A stretch of DNA of 64,000 nucleotides. It comes from Hyphomicrobiales bacterium. GTDB lineage: Bacteria > Pseudomonadota > Alphaproteobacteria > Rhizobiales > Rhizobiaceae. The stretch is from contig UCJD01000007.1 in the NCBI GenBank assembly GCA_900472605.1, positions 124,001-188,000 on the forward strand. Reading direction: 5' to 3'. Position 1 is the first letter of the stretch, and every line of letters starts with the position of its first letter. The notes under the pieces are model-generated. The model saw only the letters and a program-made list of their open reading frames with translations, searched no databases and was not told the origin of the DNA. A program made the translations under genes and the position numbers. Shown here in pieces: positions 57,290-64,000 of the stretch.

Positions 57290-57718
57290 TCAGCCGATGA
57301 GGCGTGGGTACTCGATTGCCGGGCAGCGGTCCATCACCACCTTGATACCAGCCGCCTCGGCTTTGGCGGCAGCAGCATCGTCGCGGACACCAAGCTGCGC
57401 CCAGATCACTTTTGGCCGCGGGTTCATCGCCAGCGCCTCGTCCACGACCTCGGACAAATAGTTCGAGGCGCGGAAGACATCGACCATGTCGACCGGCACA
57501 GTCACGTCAGAGAGATGGCCGAAGACCTCCTGCCCCTGGATGCGCTTGCCGACCTGGCCGGGATTGACGGGCACGACCTCGTAGCCGCGCGACAAAAGAT
57601 AACCCATGACGCCATTGCTCGGCCTTGCCGGATTGGGCGACGCGCCGGTGAGCGCTATCGTCTTCACAGACCGGAGGATATCGAGGATGTATTCGTCGCT
57701 ATAATGATCGTGATCCAT
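57290..57718 (-). CDS. CoA-binding domain protein (YccU-like)
   Basis: A 142-residue Rossmann-fold protein of the CoA_binding_2 family, related to the nucleotide-binding part of succinyl-CoA synthetase. Key motifs are IALTGASPNPARPSNGVMGYLL and WAQLGVRDDAAAAKAEAAGI. The frame is open to 58240, but the upstream half overlaps another gene on the other strand and lacks coding character; ATG 57718 (MDHDHYSDEY) is correct. It is often found beside metY and may be co-transcribed. Confidence 0.88.
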   Translation of the reverse strand: MDHDHYSDEYILDILRSVKTIALTGASPNPARPSNGVMGYLLSRGYEVVPVNPGQVGKRIQGQEVFGHLSDVTVPVDMVDVFRASNYLSEVVDEALAMNPRPKVIWAQLGVRDDAAAAKAEAAGIKVVMDRCPAIEYPRLIG

Positions 57719-57802
57719 CTTGCCTTGTCTCCAACTGAATGACACCGGTGGGGCGTTTGCTATATATAATAGGTGCGCCAGATGCCGAAGGAGGAGATTG
57801 CC

Positions 57803-58132
57803 GTGAGAAAAGTGTTTGTGTTCATCGCCGCGCTGCTCGCCGCCACACCGGCTCTGGCGATATCGCGCTACAATTCGCAGACTATCAGTTGCGATCGGGC
57901 GCGCGCCGCGATCCATAACGAGGGAGCGGTCATCTTGCGCTATCCCTCCACCCGCGTTCGCGGCATGACGCTCTACGACAGATATGTGCGCAACAGCCGG
58001 ATGTGCGACGCCAACGAATATGCCGAATGGACCACGGTTCCGACGAAGGACAACGCTAAATGCCGGGTTCTGAACTGCCAGAATATCGACAACCTGGACG
58101 GGATGCTCTTCATTCCGGATAACTCGCTCTGA
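57803..58132 (+). CDS. Small exported protein of unknown function
   Basis: A 109-residue protein with signal peptide MRKVFVFIAALLAATPALA followed by about 90 residues with four or more cysteines (ISCDRARAAI, RMCDANEY, KCRVLNC), suggesting disulfides in the periplasm. The start is GTG at 57803, 6 nt after a perfect AAGGAGGAG site; earlier in-frame ATG codons lack one. No family name can be given, although similar small secreted proteins are frequent in Rhizobium. Confidence 0.8.
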   Translation: MRKVFVFIAALLAATPALAISRYNSQTISCDRARAAIHNEGAVILRYPSTRVRGMTLYDRYVRNSRMCDANEYAEWTTVPTKDNAKCRVLNCQNIDNLDGMLFIPDNSL

Positions 58133-58534
58133 TATCCGAAATTTCGGTTGAGCGCGTGCCCACACGACGGGCATAAAACCCACCAAATTTAACTGGCAGA
58201 TCGCGCCATCGCGCGGCAATTTGTGATCTATTTGCATCACCCAACCGGGTTAACGCACTCCGCACGGCTGATGTTCACTGTATATCCCGTTTATGTCCTC
58301 ATCCGTTCATGCTCATTTTAGAAACACCTCATAGTTGAATGAGGAAAAAGTGTTTGAAACTTCTGGCGTACGTATCACAATGACCGATTGGCGATATGAT
58401 CGTCCGAAGGTTGCATAATCGATTAAGCAGAGACCCAACTGCATAGCTCGATCTCCATGGTCGCTGTTGCATTTTCCTGATGACGGCGTAACAAGCTTTA
58501 TCCCTTCCTTTCGCCACACCATCAGGTAGTTATT
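58133..58534. other. Intergenic region without a gene
   Basis: A perfect palindrome CCGAAATTTCGG lies at 58137-58148, right after the exported-protein stop. Otherwise I see nothing that can be named; the promoter for the EamA transporter must be here. Confidence 0.5.
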
Positions 58535-59371
58535 TTGTCTCTCACCGTCATCCTGCTGGTCCTGTTCGGCGCGCTTCTTCACGCGACCTGGAATGCCTTG
58601 ATCAAGGCGGGGACGGACAAGGCGCTGGATGCCAGCCTGATCTCGGCGGGTGGGGCGATCGCGGCTCTTCCGTTTCTGCCGCTGCTTCCGTTCCCCAATG
58701 TTGAAGCCCTGCCCTATATCGGCGCCTCGGCGATTTTGCAGTTCGCCTATTTCCAGCTGGTTGCGGGCGCCTATCGGGCCGGCGATATCGGCCTCGTCTA
58801 TCCGCTGATGCGCGGCTGCGCGCCGCTCTTGGTCGCAGCAACGAGCGGCTTCGTTCTCGGCGAAAGCCTGTCGGGTGGCGCGCTGATCGGCACGATCACC
58901 ATCTGTGCAGGCATCCTGACGCTGGCCTTCGAGGCCAAGCGCGGCAGCGGCCACGCCATTCGTCTGGCGCTCGCCAATGCCGTGGTCATCGCCACCTACA
59001 CCTATGTCGACGGCATCGGGGCGCGGATATCGGGCAATGCCATATCCTATACGCTATGGATGTCGCTGTTGCCGCCGGTGCTGCTCATCAGCTGGGCGAT
59101 CTCGCGACGCGGCCTCTATGCCGTTGCCATGCATGTGAAGGTGAACTGGTGGCGGGGGCTGATCGGCGGCACCGGATCGATCGCATCCTATGGGCTGGCG
59201 CTATGGGCCATGACCAAGGCGCCCGTCGCAACCGTTGCCGCGCTGCGCGAAACGTCGATCCTGTTCGCGCTCATCATCTCCGTGGTGTTCCTGAAGGAGA
59301 AAGCCAGCCCATGGCGCTATCTCGCCGGCGCGATCATCGCGCTTGGCGGGCTATTGCTGAAGCTGGCATAA
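58535..59371 (+). CDS. EamA family transporter
   Basis: A drug/metabolite transporter of 278 residues with ten predicted helices and two EamA repeats. It begins with a TTG codon at 58535 (MSLTVILLVLFGALLHATWN), preceded by AGGTAG. Substrate unknown; it is not close in sequence to the RibN protein of this window, and no riboswitch precedes it. It converges on the crotonase gene. Confidence 0.85.
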   Translation: MSLTVILLVLFGALLHATWNALIKAGTDKALDASLISAGGAIAALPFLPLLPFPNVEALPYIGASAILQFAYFQLVAGAYRAGDIGLVYPLMRGCAPLLVAATSGFVLGESLSGGALIGTITICAGILTLAFEAKRGSGHAIRLALANAVVIATYTYVDGIGARISGNAISYTLWMSLLPPVLLISWAISRRGLYAVAMHVKVNWWRGLIGGTGSIASYGLALWAMTKAPVATVAALRETSILFALIISVVFLKEKASPWRYLAGAIIALGGLLLKLA

Positions 59372-59392
59372 CGGGCACTAACTCCCCCGGGC

Positions 59393-60223
59393 TCAGTCCC
59401 CAGACCAATCCGGCATCCTGTTTTCAAGGAAAGCCCCGATCCCCTCTTCCGCATCCTCGGTCATCATGCTGTCCACCATGACTTCGGCGGCATAGCCGTA
59501 GGCTTCCTCGACCGGCATTTCGACCTGGCGATAGAAGGCTTCCTTACCGATCCTCACCGCCATGGGCGATTTGCTTGCAATCACCGACGCGTATTTGGTG
59601 ACGACCTGCTGCAGATATTGTTTCGGCACGATGCGATTGACCAGGCCGAAATCCTTGGCGGTCGAGGCGTCGATCGTTTCTCCGGTCAGCAGCATCTCCA
59701 TCGCCTGCTTGCGATGCGCGGAGCGTGTCAGCGCCACCATCGGCGTCGCGCAGAAAAGCCCTATGTTGACGCCCGGCGTGCAGAAGGTCGCGGTATCCGT
59801 GCAGATCGCGAGATCGCAGGAGGCGACCAGCTGGCACCCGGCGGCGGTCGCGAGGCCGTCGATCTCAGCGATGACGGGCTTCGGCAGCTTGGTGATCTCC
59901 AGCATCAGGTCGGCCGCGAGCGCGAAGGTCTCTTCGAAGAAAGCCTCGCCGTCGTCGGGGTCGGCGCGATGCTCGGTCAACTCCTTGAGATCATGGCCGG
60001 CCGAGAAGATATCGCCTGTCGATGCGATGATCACCACACGCACGTCGTCGTCCTCGTCCGCATTCTGCAGCTCGCCCATCAATGTCTCCATCATGGCGAG
60101 CGACAGGTGATTGGCGGGAGGATTGTTCAGCGTCAGGCGCAGGACGCCATCGGAAAACTGGCGCAGCACGAGCGAACCGCTGGCTTTATTGGCATCGGTG
60201 CGGAACGATAGAACTTCGGCCAT
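59393..60223 (-). CDS. Crotonase-family protein (enoyl-CoA hydratase-like, ECHDC3 type)
   Basis: A 276-residue crotonase-fold protein. The oxyanion-hole region (SAGHDLKEL) and AEIDGLATAAGCQLVASCDLAI are present. At the two positions that hold catalytic glutamates in true hydratases it has Q (GCQLV for GCELA) and G (TPGVNIG for QPEINLG), so water addition is unlikely and the annotation as hydratase is doubtful; ECHDC3-like proteins share these changes. ATG 60223 follows GGGAG. Role unknown. Confidence 0.85.
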   Translation of the reverse strand: MAEVLSFRTDANKASGSLVLRQFSDGVLRLTLNNPPANHLSLAMMETLMGELQNADEDDDVRVVIIASTGDIFSAGHDLKELTEHRADPDDGEAFFEETFALAADLMLEITKLPKPVIAEIDGLATAAGCQLVASCDLAICTDTATFCTPGVNIGLFCATPMVALTRSAHRKQAMEMLLTGETIDASTAKDFGLVNRIVPKQYLQQVVTKYASVIASKSPMAVRIGKEAFYRQVEMPVEEAYGYAAEVMVDSMMTEDAEEGIGAFLENRMPDWSGD

Positions 60224-60413
60224 GATCAAACTCCCTGCATGTCGATTTCGTGCTACCAGTCCTGCCACAAAAGGCCAGTCATTTCGAGCAGAAGCGATGC
60301 CGTGGGCGCCAAAGCGCTGCGATCGCTATGCCGAAAATTGAGGTATCAAAATACCACATCTTTAACGCATTGATTTTATTGAATTGTTTTTACAGGCGCT
60401 GCCCACGGCGATA

Positions 60414-60442
60414 TTGACGCTGCCGGCACCAACCTCTATACA
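60414..60442 (+). promoter_or_regulatory. Promoter of the rplM-rpsI operon
   Basis: TTGACG (60414-60419) and TATACA (60437-60442) are separated by 17 bp, a strong sigma-70 promoter. The start would be near 60449, leaving a leader of about 115 nt before rplM that may carry autogenous control. Confidence 0.75.
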
Positions 60443-60564
60443 CACCGCCAGAACGCAGCCTTTCCCGGCTGCTTTCTTTTTGGTGCGCCTTCGGGCTCCC
60501 AAATCAAGCAACAAGAAACGCCCTTTCGCCTTCGGGCCAAGGGATCCAAAAGAGAGTAACTACT

Positions 60565-61029
60565 ATGGCAACCTTCTCCCAGAAGCCTGCAGAGGTAGAG
60601 AAGAAGTGGGTCATCATCGACGCCGAAGGGCTTGTCGTTGGTCGTCTCGCTTCTGTTATCGCCATGCGTCTGCGCGGCAAGCACAAGGCTACCTTTACGC
60701 CTCACGTTGACGACGGCGACAACGTCATCGTCATCAATGCCGACAAGGTCGTATTCACCGGCAAGAAGTATTCCGACAAGGTTTACTACTGGCACACCGG
60801 TTTTGCCGGCGGCATCAAGGAGCGTACCGCTCGCCAGATCATGGAAGGCCGCTTCCCGGAGCGCGTTCTTGAAAAGGCAGTTGAGCGTATGGTTCCGCGT
60901 GGCCCGCTCGGCCGTCGCCAGATGAAGAACCTGCGCGTTTACGCTGGTTCCAACCATCCTCATGAAGCTCAGCAGCCCGTCGCTCTCGACGTCGCCTCGC
61001 TGAACAAGAAGAACGTAAGGAGCGCCTAA
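60565..61029 (+). CDS. rplM: 50S ribosomal protein L13
   Basis: An early-assembling large-subunit protein, 154 residues. Signature regions are [28 protein letters not shown] and [21 protein letters not shown]. It is the first gene of the universal rplM-rpsI pair, with optimal codon usage distinct from its neighbours. Confidence 0.98.
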   Translation: MATFSQKPAEVEKKWVIIDAEGLVVGRLASVIAMRLRGKHKATFTPHVDDGDNVIVINADKVVFTGKKYSDKVYYWHTGFAGGIKERTARQIMEGRFPERVLEKAVERMVPRGPLGRRQMKNLRVYAGSNHPHEAQQPVALDVASLNKKNVRSA

Positions 61030-61031
61030 GA

Positions 61032-61499
61032 ATGGCTGACCTCTCCTCCCTGAAGGATCTCGGCACGGCTACCGAAGCTTCGGCTCCGGCACACGTCCGT
61101 AAGGTCGATTCGCTTGGCCGCTCCTACGCGACCGGCAAGCGCAAGAACGCCGTTGCTCGTGTATGGGTCAAGCCGGGCTCCGGCAAGATCGTCATCAACG
61201 GCAAGGAATTCACGGAATACTTCGCACGTCCGGTTCTGCAGATGATTCTGCGTCAGCCGATCGTCGCTGCTGCCCGTGACGGCCAGTTCGACATCATCGC
61301 AACGGTTGCAGGCGGCGGTCTTTCCGGCCAGGCCGGCGCCGTTCGTCACGGCGTCTCCAAGGCACTCACCTACTTCGAACCGGGCCTGCGCTCGGTCCTG
61401 AAGAAGGGTGGCTTCCTGACCCGCGACAGCCGCGTCGTCGAGCGTAAGAAGTACGGTAAGGCCAAGGCCCGCCGTTCGTTCCAGTTCTCCAAGCGTTAA
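61032..61499 (+). CDS. rpsI: 30S ribosomal protein S9
   Basis: A small-subunit head protein of 155 residues whose C-terminal tail reaches the P-site. Signature [19 protein letters not shown] and the basic end [13 protein letters not shown] are complete. It follows rplM by 2 bp and precedes a strong terminator. Confidence 0.98.
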   Translation: MADLSSLKDLGTATEASAPAHVRKVDSLGRSYATGKRKNAVARVWVKPGSGKIVINGKEFTEYFARPVLQMILRQPIVAAARDGQFDIIATVAGGGLSGQAGAVRHGVSKALTYFEPGLRSVLKKGGFLTRDSRVVERKKYGKAKARRSFQFSKR

Positions 61500-61522
61500 T
61501 CGCTTCGGACTTCGGAATGTGG

Positions 61523-61550
61523 AAAGGTCGGGCATTGCCCGGCCTTTTTT
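61523..61550 (+). terminator. Intrinsic terminator after rpsI
   Basis: Arms AAAGGTCGGGC and GCCCGGCCTTT (one G-T pair) with loop ATT, running into TTTTTT on the plus strand, 23 bp after the rpsI stop. Confidence 0.92.
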
Positions 61551-61566
61551 CGTTTTGGCTGATGCT

Positions 61567-61598
61567 TTGACAAACCCCTGCCGTGAATTATAATTCAC
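61567..61598 (+). promoter_or_regulatory. Consensus promoter and palindromic operator of the toxin-antitoxin pair
   Basis: TTGACA (61567-61572) and TATAAT (61589-61594) with 16-bp spacing are both perfect hexamers. The perfect 16-bp palindrome GTGAATTATAATTCAC (61583-61598) covers the -10, an ideal binding site for autorepression by the antitoxin. The transcription start would fall at about 61601, on the toxin start codon. Confidence 0.85.
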
Positions 61599-61600
61599 AC

Positions 61601-61891
61601 ATGATGGAAGTACGCCAAACACCTTTATTCGCCAGGTGGCTTGGCGACCTCCGGGATGGCAGGGCTCGCCTGCGTATCGCTGCGCGCATTCGCAGGATGG
61701 AGCTCGGAAATCCGGGCGATGTGAAATCGGTTGGCGAGAGTGTGAGCGAGATGCGCATTTCGTACGGACCGGGCTATCGCATCTATTTCATCCGAACTGC
61801 GGACACGATCACCATCCTGTTGTGCGGTGGAGATAAGTCCTCACAAAGCCGCGATATCGCTCTGGCGAAGCAAATGGCAAAGGAGATCTGA
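61601..61891 (+). CDS. Type II toxin, RelE/ParE superfamily (HigB-like addiction killer)
   Basis: A 96-residue basic toxin of the phage-derived Gp49-like/HigB group, expected to cleave ribosome-bound mRNA. Characteristic parts are FARWLGDLRDGRARLRIAARI and the C-terminal core YGPGYRIYFIRTADTITILLCGGDKSSQ. Toxin-first order with the antitoxin 2 bp downstream is the HigBA arrangement. ATG 61601 or 61604 is the start; with the -10 at 61589-61594 the mRNA would be leaderless or nearly so, and no ribosome site is present. A GTG in frame at 61583 lies inside the operator. Confidence 0.88.
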   Translation: MMEVRQTPLFARWLGDLRDGRARLRIAARIRRMELGNPGDVKSVGESVSEMRISYGPGYRIYFIRTADTITILLCGGDKSSQSRDIALAKQMAKEI

Positions 61892-61893
61892 AC

Positions 61894-62190
61894 ATGCCTC
61901 TCGAAACCACACGCTTCGACATTCAGGATCACCTGAGAACGGCGGAGGACCGACTTCTTTATCTCGAGGCGGCATTCGACGATGGCGATCCTGCCCTTAT
62001 CGCGCACGCGCTAGGCGATGTCGCGCGGACAGTCGGAATGACCTCCATTGCCAAAGAGGCAGGAGTCACGCGGGAAGCGCTCTACAAGGCGCTCAGCGAA
62101 ACAGGCGACCCGCGGCTGTCCACATTCTTCGGTGTCATCAAGGCGCTTGGCCTCAAGATTTCCATCGAAACGGACCAAAACGCCGCTTGA
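61894..62190 (+). CDS. Antitoxin, HigA-like helix-turn-helix protein
   Basis: A 98-residue addiction-module antidote protein. The helix-turn-helix is GMTSIAKEAGVTREALYKALSETGDPRLSTFFGVIKALGL (about residues 47-87), the pattern of the putative addiction-module antidote family. It neutralises the toxin encoded just upstream and should repress the shared promoter via the palindrome over the -10. Translation is coupled to the toxin by a 2-bp gap. Confidence 0.9.
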   Translation: MPLETTRFDIQDHLRTAEDRLLYLEAAFDDGDPALIAHALGDVARTVGMTSIAKEAGVTREALYKALSETGDPRLSTFFGVIKALGLKISIETDQNAA

Positions 62191-62208
62191 ATTTCATTAG
62201 AGGCACGG

Positions 62209-62226
62209 AGGCCCGAGACCGGGCCT
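62209..62226 (+). terminator. Weak terminator after the antitoxin gene
   Basis: AGGCCCG and CGGGCCT pair perfectly around a 4-nt loop, followed by TTGATTT. It lies 18 bp after the antitoxin stop and separates it from agmatinase. Confidence 0.6.
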
Positions 62227-62263
62227 TTGATTTCCTCCTAGCTTCCAACCAAAGGACAGTCAC

Positions 62264-63223
62264 TTGGCCAACAAGTCGATCGATCATGCCTTTACGGCAA
62301 CGAGCCTCACCTCGTCGGCAACGGACCCGACGTTTGCAGGTGCGCTGTCCTTCATGCGCCGGCGCTTCACCAAGGATCTGGCCGGCGCCGACGTGGTGGT
62401 GTGGGGTGTTCCGTTCGATGCCGCGACCTCCAACCGGCCGGGTACGCGTTTCGGGCCGCAGGCGATCCGTCGGGCTTCGGCGATCTTCGACAACGACCCG
62501 CAATATCCCTTCAATCGCGATCTGTTCGCGGACATGGCCGTGATCGACTACGGCGATTGCCTGCTCGACTACGGCAACCACCAGGAGACACCAGCCGCGA
62601 TCGAGCGGCAGGCGAAGGCGATCGTCGATGCCGGCGCATTCATGCTGACGCTTGGCGGCGACCACTATGTGACCTGGCCGATCCTCAAGGCGCATGCGGC
62701 CAAGCACGGACCGCTGGCACTGGTGCAGTTCGATGCGCATCAGGATACGTGGTTCGACGACCACAAGCGGATCGACCATGGCTCCTTCGTGGCGCGCGCG
62801 GTCCGCGACGGCATCATCGATCCCGATCGGTCGATCCAGATCGGTATCCGCACGCACGCTCCCGACGATTTCGGCATCAGCATCCTCTACGGCCATCAGG
62901 TGGAAGAGATGAGCGCTGCCGAGATCGCCTCGACGATCATCTCGCACACCAAGGGCGCCCCCGCCTACCTCACCTTCGATATCGATTGCCTGGATCCGGC
63001 CTATGCGCCCGGCACCGGCACGCCGGTTTCCGGCGGCCCTTCCAGCGCCAAGATCCTCTCCGTGCTGCAGCGGCTGCATCAGCTCGACATTCGCGGCGCC
63101 GACGTCGTCGAGGTGTCGCCGGCCTACGACCATGCCGACATCACCGCCATTGCGGGGGCGACGGTCGCGATGTATATGCTGGGCCTGCACGCCGAACGAC
63201 GCGCAACAGCGTCACACGGCTGA
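62264..63223 (+). CDS. speB: Agmatinase (ureohydrolase)
   Basis: Hydrolyses agmatine to putrescine and urea with a dinuclear manganese centre, 319 residues. All ligand motifs are seen: GGDHYVTWP, FDAHQDTW and FDIDCLDPAYAPGTGTP. Fine specificity (agmatine versus other guanidino compounds) cannot be fixed from sequence. The start is TTG 62264 behind AAAGGA. It is upstream of argC on the same strand. Confidence 0.88.
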   Translation: MANKSIDHAFTATSLTSSATDPTFAGALSFMRRRFTKDLAGADVVVWGVPFDAATSNRPGTRFGPQAIRRASAIFDNDPQYPFNRDLFADMAVIDYGDCLLDYGNHQETPAAIERQAKAIVDAGAFMLTLGGDHYVTWPILKAHAAKHGPLALVQFDAHQDTWFDDHKRIDHGSFVARAVRDGIIDPDRSIQIGIRTHAPDDFGISILYGHQVEEMSAAEIASTIISHTKGAPAYLTFDIDCLDPAYAPGTGTPVSGGPSSAKILSVLQRLHQLDIRGADVVEVSPAYDHADITAIAGATVAMYMLGLHAERRATASHG

Positions 63224-63286
63224 CTCATCCATCTTACAAAATGATTCCGGACTTCTTTCTAACCTATTGAAAGTGTGAGCAAGACA

Positions 63287-64000
63287 ATGGCACCGAAGAT
63301 CTTCATCGATGGCGAACACGGCACGACGGGCTTGCAGATCCGCACGCGCATGGCCGGCCGCCGCGATGTCGAGCTTCTGTCCATTCCGGAAGCGGAGCGC
63401 CGCAATGCCGCGATCCGCGAGGACATGCTTAATAGCGCCGACATCGCCATCCTCTGCCTTCCCGACGATGCGTCGAAGGAAGCCGTGCAGATGGTCTCGG
63501 CCAACAACAATGTTCGCGTCATCGACACCTCGACCGCCTACCGCGTCGACCCTTCCTGGGCCTACGGCTTCGCCGAGATGGACAAGGAGCAGGCTGGCAA
63601 GATCAGTTCGGCGCGCTTCGTCGCCAATCCCGGTTGCTACCCGACCGGCGCCATCGGCCTGATGCGGCCGCTGCGTGCCGCAGGCATTCTCTCCGACGGC
63701 TACCCTGTCACCGTCAATGCTGTCTCCGGCTATACCGGCGGCGGCAAGCAGATGATCGCGCAGATGGAAGACCAGAGCCGTGATGACGCGATCAGCGCGC
63801 CGCACTTCCTCTATGGCCTTACGCTGACGCATAAGCATGTGCCCGAAATGACGATCCACGGCCTGCTCGACCGCGCGCCGATCTTCGCGCCATCGGTCGG
63901 CAAGTTCGCGCAGGGCATGATCGTGCAGGTTCCGCTGCATCTCGACATGCTGGCACCGGGTGCCTCGCTCGAGAGCATTCATGCGGCGCTGACGGCGCAT
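63287..64000 (+). CDS. argC: N-acetyl-gamma-glutamyl-phosphate reductase (3' end outside window)
   Basis: The third step of arginine biosynthesis, reducing N-acetylglutamyl phosphate to the semialdehyde with NADPH. The first 238 residues are present (family about 310 for this short type 2 form). The catalytic cysteine is C117 in [10 protein letters not shown], with the N-terminal [14 protein letters not shown] cofactor loop and a catalytic-histidine candidate in [12 protein letters not shown] 63287 starts the gene, 63 bp after speB. Confidence 0.94.
   Translation, partial: MAPKIFIDGEHGTTGLQIRTRMAGRRDVELLSIPEAERRNAAIREDMLNSADIAILCLPDDASKEAVQMVSANNNVRVIDTSTAYRVDPSWAYGFAEMDKEQAGKISSARFVANPGCYPTGAIGLMRPLRAAGILSDGYPVTVNAVSGYTGGGKQMIAQMEDQSRDDAISAPHFLYGLTLTHKHVPEMTIHGLLDRAPIFAPSVGKFAQGMIVQVPLHLDMLAPGASLESIHAALTAH

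Overview
The window looks like a chromosomal segment of a Rhizobiales bacterium, most likely genus Rhizobium. The evidence is a GC-rich coding pattern, the order clpP-clpX-lon-hup, a nuo operon with rhizobial accessory genes, dctA divergent from dctBD, a LexA operator of the alphaproteobacterial type GTTC-N7-GTTC, and the PleD/DivK pair. It is mostly core genome. There is no prophage, insertion sequence, CRISPR array or rRNA operon. The only mobile-type element I see is a 297-bp MITE-like repeat.

Layout. Bases 1-4118 hold cell-cycle signalling (pleD cut by the window edge, divK), DUF3572 and HAD proteins, and SOS-controlled dinB. The MITE-like element (4129-4425) follows, then an L,D-transpeptidase converging on dnaE (5740-9237). 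Upstream of dnaE is an unlisted-size gene for a 28-residue membrane peptide (9354-9440) behind a perfect LexA box (9473-9487). This resembles the SOS division inhibitor SidA of Caulobacter in design and is the most interesting item here. An exported protein, lolD, a lolC/E permease and proS come next.

Bases 14116-33534 are one long minus-strand array: nuoA-B-C-D, a small exported protein, nuoE-F, a helix-hairpin-helix protein, nuoG-H-I-J-K-L-M-N, then birA, RNase J, methylmalonyl-CoA epimerase and a DUF1467 protein. Together they encode respiratory complex I plus biotin attachment, RNA decay and propionate-route enzymes. A gene-poor kilobase and three tRNAs (two Asp, one Val) follow.

Bases 35439-40072 carry a methyltransferase, DUF3833, an aldo/keto reductase, a secreted inorganic pyrophosphatase, an FMN riboswitch driving a RibN-type riboflavin transporter, and HU. 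Bases 40278-45307 are the proteolysis block lon, clpX, clpP. A membrane diguanylate cyclase and a cytochrome P450 lead to the C4-dicarboxylate system: dctA behind a consensus sigma-54 promoter, divergent from dctB-dctD.

The last 11 kb hold an SDR/MarR divergent pair, a cupin, an NYN-OST-HTH protein, metY, a CoA-binding protein, an EamA transporter, a crotonase lacking both catalytic glutamates, rplM-rpsI, a RelE/HigA-type toxin-antitoxin pair with a palindromic promoter, agmatinase and the start of argC.
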